A stretch of 64,000 nucleotides of DNA, taken from NCBI RefSeq assembly GCF_014201375.1, contig NZ_JACHDZ010000002.1:496001-560000 (forward strand). The letters run 5' to 3'. Shown here one piece after another: positions 13,733 through 22,055 of this stretch. Position numbers and translations under genes: made by a program. Each line of letters opens with the position of its first letter. Position 1 is the first letter of the stretch. The DNA comes from Tunturiibacter empetritectus. GTDB lineage: Bacteria; Acidobacteriota; Terriglobia; Terriglobales; Acidobacteriaceae. The notes under the pieces were generated by a model, which saw nothing but the letters and a program-made list of their open reading frames with translations, did not search any database and was not told where the DNA came from.

Positions 13733-13794
13733 CGATCTTGAAATTTAGTGCGTGTATCTCTTGATGGCTTGACAGACTCCGACAGATAATTGCC

Positions 13795-14880
13795 TCATTC
13801 CAATGCAGCCCGTTGTTTTGCTAATTCAGCAGGTGCAAGCGGGAGGTATTCCCCCTGGTTCGCGACTGCCTCCTGGCCCTCGCGGCTGAGAATGTAGAGC
13901 AGAAACTCTTTGAGACGTGGCTCAATCGCCGTATGCGGTGGCCGGTTCAACTGGATGAAGATGCTGCGCGTCAGAGGGTAGGTACGGCTGCGCACGGTCT
14001 GCTCGTTGCACAACAAAAATGGACCGGCAGCAGAGATCGCGAGAGCAACCGCCTTCACGCCAGGTATTCCCTTTGCATGGGCAAGACCAGCCCACGCAAT
14101 GCCATAGCGGTCGCGAGACAGGTCCTCCATCATCTGGGCCGTTGTGCCGGCACGAAAGGTCGCTTGCTTGGCATCGGTTTCGACGTATTGTTTGAGATTC
14201 TCATTCCATGTGGTGCCGCCGTGGAAGACGGTGAGCTCGAAGAAGTTAGACATGCCGGTCGGTGCATAGCCGTACGTTTGGATGGGCTTGTCGGCCCAAT
14301 CTCCGGCGAGGCCGAGCTGACCCCAGGTGCGAATGTTCTCGGATTTCGGGCGGGCGTTGGCGGAGACCCATTTATATCCGTCGTAGGTTCCAGTACGGCC
14401 CGCGCCGAAGATCTGGTCGAGCTGCTTCATGGTCAGTTGGGTGAGTGGGTTGTCCTTGTTGACGAAGATGACCTGAGCCCATGTGCGGCCGAGGGCCTCA
14501 TAGGCTCCGGTGGCGACCGTCACCTGGAATGGTCCGTCGTTTTGGAAGACCTCCGCAAAGGAGAGGAACTCGGTGAGCACTGGTTCGCGGCCGTTAGGCG
14601 CAAGATCGGCTGCACCTGCTTCGAGCGAGCCGATCGCGGCATCGCCGCTGAGTAGTGAGTCATCAAATGTGATGTCGGGCTGAAGTTTCTTGAAGCCCGC
14701 TTCCCAGGCCGTCATGAGGCCAGCAAGGGCGCTGCCAGAGTTGCGGATGGTGCCAGACACCTGCTGTCGTGGCGAGTATGCTGGCAGACCATCCATCCCG
14801 CTGTTGGACGGTCTGCCCTGGCCGAGGAGCGATGGTGTAACCGCGAGGAGAATGCATGCCATGCAGCTTTTACTGTTCAT
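13795..14880 (-). CDS. PstS-like periplasmic substrate-binding protein
   Basis: 361 residues, ATG at 14880 with AAAGGGG upstream and a signal peptide ending near LLGQG. The fold is the type II periplasmic binding domain used by phosphate-binding PstS: SGTIRNSGSALAGLMTAWE at the N-terminal lobe, a phosphate-loop-like LLSGDAAIGSLEAGAADLA, VIFVNKDNPL, and a C-terminal LKEFLLYILSREGQEAV segment. It lies 31 bp downstream of the TonB receptor on the same strand. Two further PstS-like genes lie on the other side of that receptor, and no Pst permease or ATPase genes are present. It may hand a ligand delivered through the receptor to the inner membrane, or store it; phosphate is a guess from the family. 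Confidence 0.8.
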   Translation of the reverse strand: MNSKSCMACILLAVTPSLLGQGRPSNSGMDGLPAYSPRQQVSGTIRNSGSALAGLMTAWEAGFKKLQPDITFDDSLLSGDAAIGSLEAGAADLAPNGREPVLTEFLSFAEVFQNDGPFQVTVATGAYEALGRTWAQVIFVNKDNPLTQLTMKQLDQIFGAGRTGTYDGYKWVSANARPKSENIRTWGQLGLAGDWADKPIQTYGYAPTGMSNFFELTVFHGGTTWNENLKQYVETDAKQATFRAGTTAQMMEDLSRDRYGIAWAGLAHAKGIPGVKAVALAISAAGPFLLCNEQTVRSRTYPLTRSIFIQLNRPPHTAIEPRLKEFLLYILSREGQEAVANQGEYLPLAPAELAKQRAALE

Positions 14881-14911
14881 GATCGCGGTACCCCTTTCAA
14901 CGTATGAACGC

Positions 14912-17900
14912 TTAGAAGACTACTTTGACTGCTAGCTGGAGTTGACGGGAGGAGTTGGCCGTGGGGCTCGTGAGCACGCCTGCGGTCGATAGCGGAGCGA
15001 TGGTGGTTGTGCCTGTCGCTAAGGGTACCGCGGGGGCGCTGTAGATCTGTTGATCGTTGTTATTCGGTGGGGTAAAGTTCGTGTGGTTGAGCACGTTGAA
15101 ATACTCCACCCGGAACTGGACATTGAACTCGTCCGATATCTTTCTGATGGCGTTGTTCTTGAACAGAGAGACGTCAAGATTGGCAAAGCCCGGCCCGGTG
15201 ATGATGTTGCGGCTCGCGTTTCCACGCAGATAGGGGTTCGGTGTTCCCTGGCCGCCGGGGAAAGGGAAACAGGCCACATTCACGTAGTTGAGGCCCGAGG
15301 TCTTGAAGCTATGATTGACCGGATCACAGCCCGGAGTCCGGTCGGGATAGTCCCATGGATCGGTGCCCAACTTGCCCAGTGGATCGCCGCCGATGAGCGG
15401 TGTAAAGGGAGTTCCGGAGCTCTGTTTGTAGATACCGCCAAGCTGCCATCCGTTGCGTGCGATCGCGGTCAGTCCCTGCACATTCTTGTCTTCGGGTAGG
15501 TTGAAGATGGCGCTCAGAGCGAAGATTTTGCCGATGTCGAAATCCGACCGGCCATAGCTCAGCGAAGGTGCGAACCAGTCCAGCGAGGGCACAGAGTTGC
15601 CAAATGCGTCGCCTGCGATCGTTGCGGAGTTATTGTCAAGGCTCTTGCCGTACGTGAAGGAGGCTTTAAGTTGGAGGTTCTGTTTCACCCGAGCGGTGAT
15701 GTCGGTAGCGAGCGCGTTGTAGGAGGATTTGGCGAACCACCAGAGCGCACGAATGTCCCCCGCGTTGGGATTGACTTGCGTGCCGGAAGGCTTGCCTCCC
15801 GCCGAAGGCCACAGATAGCCACCCTGCGCAGTGCGTGTCGGCAGAACGACGTTGGCATCCTCCACACGGAAGGGCTGATGCACGCCCCGCGAGCCGACGT
15901 AGCTGGCGGAGAAGGTGATGTCTCGCGCGATCTCATGCTGTAAGCCGAAGTTCCATTCCATGACATAGTTGCGCGCGGGGTGCGGATCGATATAGGCCTG
16001 ACCGAGCCCCGAAGGAGTTGTCGTCAGTTGTTGTTGCACGAAGTTGGGGTCGGCACCAATCTTTACCGCGGGATTGGTAGTAGTGCCAGCCTCGAAGTAG
16101 GGCGCTGTGAGCACGGACAAGATCTCGAACTGGTAGAGCAGCGGCAGCACATCATAGAGACCGAATCCGGCGCGCACAGAGGTCTTATGGTCCTTGAAGG
16201 GATCGTAGACGAAGCCCGCACGCGGCTCGAAGTTCTTATAGGTCGGGTTAGAAAAGTAGGGATTGCCGAGATGTGGAGTTGCATCTGTAACCTGCTGTAG
16301 CGCGGACAGCTTACCCGCGACCTCTGTAGGTACATTGATCATCTCGTACCGCAGCCCGAGGTTGAGTGTGAGCCTCTGGGTGAAATGCCAGTCGTCCTGA
16401 ACGTACCCGCCTACAAGAAACTGTCGCAGGTTGCGCGGCGTAAGTGTACTCGCAATCCCCGCTGTTAGATTTTTGGGCGTGTTGCTGGTGAAGCCAGCCG
16501 TGCTGCCATACTTGAAGAGGCCGTTCGGATTGCTGAGCGCCAGAATGTTGTTCTGCAGCCGTTCAAACGCAGCACCAAACTTGATGGTGTGCTTGCCCAA
16601 AGTCAGGAAGGCGTCGTCATAACCCTGAAATGTGGTGAAGCGGAAGAGATAGGCTGGCGACGAACCGACACCACCGACGATACGATCGATCCCCGGAACA
16701 TTGATGCCAGGAGCAGTGCGACCCGGAATAAGCCCGAGCGAAGTATCGGAGGCCAGAGGGTTAATCGCGGAGGCACCGATATTGTTCGCGATGTTTTGCC
16801 GGTTCAGGCCGAACCGAACTGTATTGATGAAGTTCGGACTGAAGATGTGGTTTTCCTCCAAGATGAGGTCCTGGCGGCGCGTCTTTGAAGAGACCGTCGT
16901 GATGTTCTGCGCATCTCCGATGGTGAAGGGTGTGTTATCGAACAGGTAGGTGCCGAAGATGCTGTCCTTCGTTGAGATCTTGTGGTCGATACGTGTAGTG
17001 AAGAAGTTCTCGGTGACAAGCTCCTGTTTGATGAAGGTGTAGGTCGCAAGATCTCCCGTCTGAGCAGTCGTCTGGTTCGAGACCGGCATCAGCGGGATGT
17101 ATTTCAGCAACCCAGGATCTGTGATGCGTGCGCGTGCTGCGTTCGAAAGAACATGCACAGTCGCCGTGTTGGAAAGGGCTTGCTGGATGGCCTCGAAGTC
17201 ACCGAAGAAAAAGGTGCGGTTCCGAAAGATGGGGCCACCCGCAGACCCGCCATATTGCTTCCGGCTGAATGGTGGGATTACCGCGCCATCAAAGTAGTTC
17301 CTGGCATCGAGTGCGCTATTGCGGAAAAAGCCGTAACCGTTGCCGTGAAGCTGGTTTGTGCCATTCTTGGTGACCGCATTGATCACGCCGCCGGAGGTCC
17401 TGCCGTATTCGGCCGAATAGTTGCTGGTGATGACGGAGAACTCGCCAATCGCGTCGACACCGAGGTTGGTGCCGATGACGGACCCTGGACCTGAGTTGGC
17501 ATAGTCGTTGATGCTGATGCCATCGAGGCGGTAGTTATTCTGCGAGGGTCGTCCACCGGAGATGGAGATCTGCGCCCCGAAGCCACGATTGCCGCGGCCT
17601 GCACCCTGGTCGAAGCCGATCTGGGTCGAGACGGTTGCGACTCCAGGTTGCAGTGCTGCAAGATCGGTCCAACTCCGTCCGTTGAGTGGAAGGTCGCGGA
17701 TAGCCGCTCCGGTGACGACCGCACTGAGAGCGGATGAGGAGAGTTCGACGGAGGGAGGGGTATCGATAATCTCAATCTTCTGATCGACGGTACCTACGTT
17801 GAGTGAAAGCGGAAGACTGATCTGATCTCCAACGGAGAGGGTAAAGTTCGTGCCCTTCGGAGCAAATCCAACGGCCGATACCTTGATCAGGTAGTTGCCA

Positions 17901-18127
17901 GGAAGCAGGTTCGGCACCGTATAGAAGCCCTCCTGATTGGCCACGACGATAGCGGTCACGTTGGTCGAGAGATTGGTGATCGAGACCTTGGCCTTGGGGA
18001 TGAAGGCGCCAGCTTGGTCGGTGACGGAGCCGGCTATGGTCCCGCCTGCGACCTGCGCGCGGAGGGCGGGACTGAGTGCAAGACAGAGAGAAAGAATCAG
18101 GACAACGTGCAGCGACTTCATGTTCAT
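14912..18127 (-). CDS. TonB-dependent receptor (Oar-like) associated with PstS-like proteins
   Basis: 1071 residues. The start at 18127 (ATG AAC ATG) has GAGGAG seven bases upstream and leads directly into a signal peptide ending at ALRAQ. The carboxypeptidase-regulatory-like domain (GTIAGSVTDQAGAFIPKAKV), the plug motif DLPLNGRSWTDLAALQPGV, DGISINDYANSGPGSV and a long barrel ending in LQLAVKVVF follow. It is a clear paralogue of the receptor at 24936-28208, sharing the GR(S/D)WT plug type and SRQ-rich C-terminus, and is less like the one at 1153-4719. The 11-bp repeat site at 18264-18279 is 137 bp upstream of its start. With the downstream PstS-like gene it probably forms an operon for outer-membrane uptake of a phosphorus-containing or similar anionic ligand (inference). 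Confidence 0.9.
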   Translation of the reverse strand: MNMKSLHVVLILSLCLALSPALRAQVAGGTIAGSVTDQAGAFIPKAKVSITNLSTNVTAIVVANQEGFYTVPNLLPGNYLIKVSAVGFAPKGTNFTLSVGDQISLPLSLNVGTVDQKIEIIDTPPSVELSSSALSAVVTGAAIRDLPLNGRSWTDLAALQPGVATVSTQIGFDQGAGRGNRGFGAQISISGGRPSQNNYRLDGISINDYANSGPGSVIGTNLGVDAIGEFSVITSNYSAEYGRTSGGVINAVTKNGTNQLHGNGYGFFRNSALDARNYFDGAVIPPFSRKQYGGSAGGPIFRNRTFFFGDFEAIQQALSNTATVHVLSNAARARITDPGLLKYIPLMPVSNQTTAQTGDLATYTFIKQELVTENFFTTRIDHKISTKDSIFGTYLFDNTPFTIGDAQNITTVSSKTRRQDLILEENHIFSPNFINTVRFGLNRQNIANNIGASAINPLASDTSLGLIPGRTAPGINVPGIDRIVGGVGSSPAYLFRFTTFQGYDDAFLTLGKHTIKFGAAFERLQNNILALSNPNGLFKYGSTAGFTSNTPKNLTAGIASTLTPRNLRQFLVGGYVQDDWHFTQRLTLNLGLRYEMINVPTEVAGKLSALQQVTDATPHLGNPYFSNPTYKNFEPRAGFVYDPFKDHKTSVRAGFGLYDVLPLLYQFEILSVLTAPYFEAGTTTNPAVKIGADPNFVQQQLTTTPSGLGQAYIDPHPARNYVMEWNFGLQHEIARDITFSASYVGSRGVHQPFRVEDANVVLPTRTAQGGYLWPSAGGKPSGTQVNPNAGDIRALWWFAKSSYNALATDITARVKQNLQLKASFTYGKSLDNNSATIAGDAFGNSVPSLDWFAPSLSYGRSDFDIGKIFALSAIFNLPEDKNVQGLTAIARNGWQLGGIYKQSSGTPFTPLIGGDPLGKLGTDPWDYPDRTPGCDPVNHSFKTSGLNYVNVACFPFPGGQGTPNPYLRGNASRNIITGPGFANLDVSLFKNNAIRKISDEFNVQFRVEYFNVLNHTNFTPPNNNDQQIYSAPAVPLATGTTTIAPLSTAGVLTSPTANSSRQLQLAVKVVF

Positions 18128-18263
18128 AGGAATCTCCTCGTAGGGTGCGCTTGCATGGGGCGCGTCGCGTTGCAACGTACTGTGATGTCGTCGGAGGTCT
18201 GGCGACGCGAAAGTTTCGTATTTTGGAGCGCGCCTATCAGGAACCATCAGAGCGAAAGAAGTC

Positions 18264-18279
18264 TGAATTCCAGGTGAAA
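18264..18279 (-). promoter_or_regulatory. 11-bp direct-repeat operator, site 1 (TonB receptor/PstS-like operon)
   Basis: On the plus strand TGAAT starts at 18264 and TGAAA at 18275, exactly 11 bp apart; read toward the receptor this is TTTCACCTGGAATTCA. The spacing matches tandem half-sites of OmpR/PhoB-type regulators. It belongs to a family of seven similar sites in this window. It lies in the gap between the receptor and the divergent PstS-like genes, so either side could be affected. Confidence 0.5.
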
Positions 18280-18404
18280 AAATGTTCATGGTTAAATGCT
18301 TGAACCTCGTTCGAGAAAGAAGATAGAGTACGCGGGGTGTATTGGGATCGATACAGCAACGATGCACAACAAAATCTCTGAGAGACTCACGAGGCGCACG
18401 ACAC

Positions 18405-19439
18405 ATGAGGGGCAGAACTATAGCTCGAAAGAGCGTATGCAGGCAGGTACCTGCCCTGTTACTCGGTCTCAGCGCCTTCGCGCTTGGCCAGTCGCAGATA
18501 TCGTCCGGCCCCGCAGAGTCCCGGGTCCTGCGCATATGGGGTGCCGGGGTTCACGGCGAGTCTCCCTTTCTTCCAGTACTCGTTTTGCTCGAGGCCAGCT
18601 ATCAGCAGCAACATCCTGAGATCCGCTTTGAGCACCATCTTTATGGCGATGACTCCGCGCTCGGAGGACTCTACTCGGGTGCTGCTGATCTGGCGTTGAT
18701 GGAGCGCGAACCGTCCTACATCGAACTCGACGGCTATCAACAGGTGCTCACGCGCGAGAAGCCCTTCATACGCACGGTTCTGCTCGGCGCGGGGCGCAGA
18801 CCAGGACATAGCTCGCCTCTTGTCATCGTCGTTAACCGCAAGAACCCACTGCAGAAGCTTGCGCTGGATCAGATCGACGCGATCTTCAACGCGGAACGGT
18901 CATCGCTGCCAAAGTCGAGGCGCGGCCCCATTCTTCTGTGGAACGAACTCGGCCTGGAAGGCGCGTGGCATAAGCGTGCGCTGCATCCGTACGGTTTTCA
19001 CGCACAGAGTCCGGAGTCGCAGACGCTGGTGGCCGAGGCGATGGACGGAGTAGTTCGGTGGTCGTGCGCTTTCGTCGCCGTTGGAACGCCAGCAGGAGGA
19101 CAAGAGGCTGCCGCCCGCGTGGCCGAGAGAGTTGCTCAGGACCGCTATGGCGTGGGTGTCACGACTTTAGACGTAGTTACGTCCGCAGTGCGTGCTGTGC
19201 CGATCGTGGATACGGAGGGAACCCCGCAGTTGCCTGTCGAGAGCTCGTTGCTGAATGATCGCTACGCACTGCGGCGCGGAGTTACAGCGCTCTTCCGCGA
19301 CCGCCCCGGAGTCGTAAATGAAGAGGTTCGCCGCTTTGTGGACTATATGGCGAGTGATGAGGCGGAGTCGGTCATCCGCGCGGACGGAAGCTACCTTCCC
19401 CTCCGGTCACATGCGCAGCAGGCGGGAGGGAAGCGATGA
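18405..19439 (+). CDS. Divergent PstS-like periplasmic binding protein
   Basis: 344 residues from the ATG at 18405; a TTG at 18342 is possible but would push the signal peptide inward. The basic N-terminus RGRTIARKSVCRQ is followed by a hydrophobic signal ending at ALGQS. The binding-protein fold is weaker than in its neighbours but keeps VLRIWGAGVHGESPFLPVL, YGDDSALGGLYSGAADLALM, LVIVVNRKNPL and a C-terminal DYMASDEAESVI with DGSYLPL. Its stop overlaps the next gene (ATGA), so the two PstS-like proteins are co-translated. It is divergently oriented from the TonB receptor. Sequence drift in the binding loops suggests a different ligand or a partner role rather than simple redundancy. Confidence 0.7.
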   Translation: MRGRTIARKSVCRQVPALLLGLSAFALGQSQISSGPAESRVLRIWGAGVHGESPFLPVLVLLEASYQQQHPEIRFEHHLYGDDSALGGLYSGAADLALMEREPSYIELDGYQQVLTREKPFIRTVLLGAGRRPGHSSPLVIVVNRKNPLQKLALDQIDAIFNAERSSLPKSRRGPILLWNELGLEGAWHKRALHPYGFHAQSPESQTLVAEAMDGVVRWSCAFVAVGTPAGGQEAAARVAERVAQDRYGVGVTTLDVVTSAVRAVPIVDTEGTPQLPVESSLLNDRYALRRGVTALFRDRPGVVNEEVRRFVDYMASDEAESVIRADGSYLPLRSHAQQAGGKR

Positions 19440-20500
19440 GGGCATATACCTTGCGGTGCTTAAGGACGGTTGCGTGTGCGGCGGCGATGATCATCTGCGG
19501 ATCCGTGCTGGTCGGACAACAGCCAGCGCCGGGCGGCCAGCAGAGTTTGGACCTCTCGGCTTTGCCCACTTACGTGCCTACCACTATGGTGACCGGAACG
19601 ATCCGTAACTATGGCAACAATTACATCCCGGCGCTAATGAAGGAGTGGGAGGATGGCTTCGGGAAGATGCAACCCGGAGTCACCTTCGAAACCAGCCTTC
19701 CTGGGAGCGAGGCGGCCATGGCAGGTCTTTACGGAGACATCGCCGATCTCGCCTTCATCGGGCGGGAAAGCTACCCCACTGAGGTGCATGCCTTTGAGGA
19801 AGTGAAGGGGTACGCACCACTCGGCATCGAGATTAGCTCCGGCAGCTTCATGACCCCGCACAAGACCTTCGCTCTCATGGTCTTCGTCAACAAGGAAAAC
19901 CCTCTCGCGAAGACGAATCTGCCCGAACTGATGAGGATCTTCGGCTGTGGATCGAACGCCATCACCGAGTGGGGCCAACTGGGTTTGACGGGCGCCTGGG
20001 AACATCGGCCCATCCATGTCTATGGGTATGCGCCCACCACCGGGATGGCTCGATTCTTCTCCAGTGCGGTGCTCGGTGAGAACGGACGCTGGACCGCCTC
20101 CATGCATGACTTCGACAACGGGCATCGGCCGGACGGCGAGGTTATCAATGCCGGTGTCTATGTACTCCGGGCGCTCGCGGCCGATCCAGACGGCATCGCG
20201 TATGCAAACTTCCTCTATACGACCCCCGAAGTTCGGGCGCTGGCCCTTGCCTCCACCAGCGGCTCGGGAATCCAGTATCATGAGCCGACCCGCGACAATG
20301 TTTTTTCTAGGCTGTACCCGCTTACGCGGTTTACTACAGTCTTTTTGGATCGTAAGCCAGGAGAACCCGTGAAGCCCGCCCTCAAGGAGTTCCTGCGTTA
20401 CATCTTAAGCCGCGACGGGATGCAGGCAGTCGTCAACGACGGTGCCTACGTTCCTTTGAATGCAATGCAACTCGAAAAAGAGAGACACAAGCTAGATTAG
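19436..20500 (+). CDS. PstS-like periplasmic substrate-binding protein
   Basis: 354 residues; the ATG at 19436 overlaps the stop of the preceding gene by four bases. The signal peptide ends near VLVGQQ. Features shared with PstS are VTGTIRNYGNNYIPALMKEWE, LPGSEAAMAGLYGDIADLAF, LMVFVNKENPL and LKEFLRYILSRDGMQAV. The closest relative in the window is the protein at 13795-14880, with which it shares the N-terminal lobe, the WGQLGL-GAW segment and the VYGYAPTTGM-type hinge. Three such binding proteins surround one TonB receptor with no ABC transporter genes nearby. Ligand unknown; phosphate or another oxyanion is the family default. Confidence 0.8.
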   Translation: MRAYTLRCLRTVACAAAMIICGSVLVGQQPAPGGQQSLDLSALPTYVPTTMVTGTIRNYGNNYIPALMKEWEDGFGKMQPGVTFETSLPGSEAAMAGLYGDIADLAFIGRESYPTEVHAFEEVKGYAPLGIEISSGSFMTPHKTFALMVFVNKENPLAKTNLPELMRIFGCGSNAITEWGQLGLTGAWEHRPIHVYGYAPTTGMARFFSSAVLGENGRWTASMHDFDNGHRPDGEVINAGVYVLRALAADPDGIAYANFLYTTPEVRALALASTSGSGIQYHEPTRDNVFSRLYPLTRFTTVFLDRKPGEPVKPALKEFLRYILSRDGMQAVVNDGAYVPLNAMQLEKERHKLD

Positions 20501-20642
20501 GGTTCTTCCGCACATTGTGTGAAGGTGATGTGATGCGGAGCAACTTGCGCTTCGCTAAAACTCCATCCAATTCCTTTTGTGTCAGTTCTATAGTTTCTCA
20601 ACGAATGCAAAAGAGCCTCGGCATTCCACGCCAATGCAGGCG

Positions 20643-22037
20643 TCAATCATCTTCCATTGCGGGGAGCTTGAGGACGACAAGTTTGTCCTGCATCATGTCA
20701 TGCATGGTGTAGGGAATGCCACCGATGCCGAAGCCCGATTGCCTGCGTCCCGCGAAGGGCATCCAATCGGTACGGAAGGCGGTGTGATCGTTGATCATCA
20801 CGGCGGAGGCGTCCAGCAGACGTGCCGCCGCGAGCGCCGCGTCGATGTCGGTCGAGAAGACGGAGGCCTGGAAGGCGAACGGAAGGCTGTTGGCGCGGGT
20901 GATCGCATTTGAGAGCTCGCGGAAGCCATAGACGCACGCCACTGGGCCGAAGATCTCGCTGGTCGAGACGAGCGAGTTGGCGTGGGGTTCGACCAGAAGG
21001 GTGGGCTGGAAGTGGCGGGTGCCGATGCGCGTCCCGCCGACGGCGATCGTGGCGCCCTCTTGGACCGCCTTTGCGACCCAATGCTCGATGCGCGTGACCT
21101 CTTTTGGCGCGATGAGCGGTCCGACCTCGGTTTTGGGTAAAGTGGGATCGCCCACGCGAAGCTGCCGGATGCGTTCAGCGAGGCGTTCGACAAACTCCGT
21201 TTTCAGATCGTGATGCACGAAGATACGCTGGACCGAAACGCAGACCTGCCCAGCGTGATAGCAGGCCCCTTTCGTGAGGGGCTCGAGGATGATGTCGAGG
21301 TTCGCGGAACGGTCGACGATGACCGGCGCTGCGCCGCCGTGCTCCAGAGCAAATCGGGCACCGGGCGCAAGCTGCGAGCGCAGGTGCCAGCCCACCCGGG
21401 CCGATCCGATGAAGCTCAGGAAGGCAACTCGCGGGTCGGTGGCGAGACTCTCGGAGTGAGCGTTTTCGTCGATCAGGACCGCCTGGCACCAAGGTTCAGA
21501 GAGCCCAGCCTCTCGCACCAGTTGTATGAAGTGCAGGCAGGTGAGCGGCGTCATTGCGGAGGGCTTCACCAGTACCGGACAGCCCGTTGCAATGGCTGGG
21601 AGCACTTGGTGAACGATGAGATTCAGCGGATGGTTGAAAGCCGAGATCGCCACTACCGGTCCGACGGGTTCGCGGGTGGTAAAGGCCCAGCGATTGGCCG
21701 AGGCCGGGGTGAGGCCCATAGGGATCTCGGCACCCACGAGATGCTCGATGTGTGAGGCCGCCCACTCGATACTGTTGATGGCGCGCGCGACCTCTACTTG
21801 AGCATCCGTGATTGGCTTGCCGCCCTCGAGTGCGATTCGCAGGGCGAAGGTTTCGCGATCCCGGTCAACTAGAGCGGCAAGCCGTTTGATGATCTCGATG
21901 CGTCGGTAGGGAGGTAACCAGGCTGCGCGATCAGCGAAAACCCGTGTGGCCCGGTCGAGCATGGCCTCGATCTCGGCGGGCGTATGGGGGGTGATCTCGG
22001 CGATGAGCGCGCCGTCGTAGGGTTGGGTGATGAGCAT
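20643..22037 (-). CDS. NAD(P)-dependent aldehyde dehydrogenase
   Basis: 464 residues with the complete aldehyde dehydrogenase core: Asn135 in SAFNHPLN, Glu232 in ALEHGG and catalytic Cys266 in HAGQVCVS, followed by the SEIFGPV motif and a C-terminal INDHTAFRTDWMPFAGRRQSG segment. It oxidises an aldehyde to the acid in the cytoplasm; the group includes lactaldehyde and succinate-semialdehyde type enzymes, but the substrate is not readable. It starts 18 bp after the acetolactate-synthase-like gene on the same strand, so both are probably one transcript under the triple 11-bp repeat at 23833-23859. The pairing suggests the two enzymes make and remove a 2-keto-acid-derived aldehyde (inference). 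Confidence 0.85.
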   Translation of the reverse strand: MLITQPYDGALIAEITPHTPAEIEAMLDRATRVFADRAAWLPPYRRIEIIKRLAALVDRDRETFALRIALEGGKPITDAQVEVARAINSIEWAASHIEHLVGAEIPMGLTPASANRWAFTTREPVGPVVAISAFNHPLNLIVHQVLPAIATGCPVLVKPSAMTPLTCLHFIQLVREAGLSEPWCQAVLIDENAHSESLATDPRVAFLSFIGSARVGWHLRSQLAPGARFALEHGGAAPVIVDRSANLDIILEPLTKGACYHAGQVCVSVQRIFVHHDLKTEFVERLAERIRQLRVGDPTLPKTEVGPLIAPKEVTRIEHWVAKAVQEGATIAVGGTRIGTRHFQPTLLVEPHANSLVSTSEIFGPVACVYGFRELSNAITRANSLPFAFQASVFSTDIDAALAAARLLDASAVMINDHTAFRTDWMPFAGRRQSGFGIGGIPYTMHDMMQDKLVVLKLPAMEDD

Positions 22038-22055
22038 GGGGAGTCTACTTTCGCT

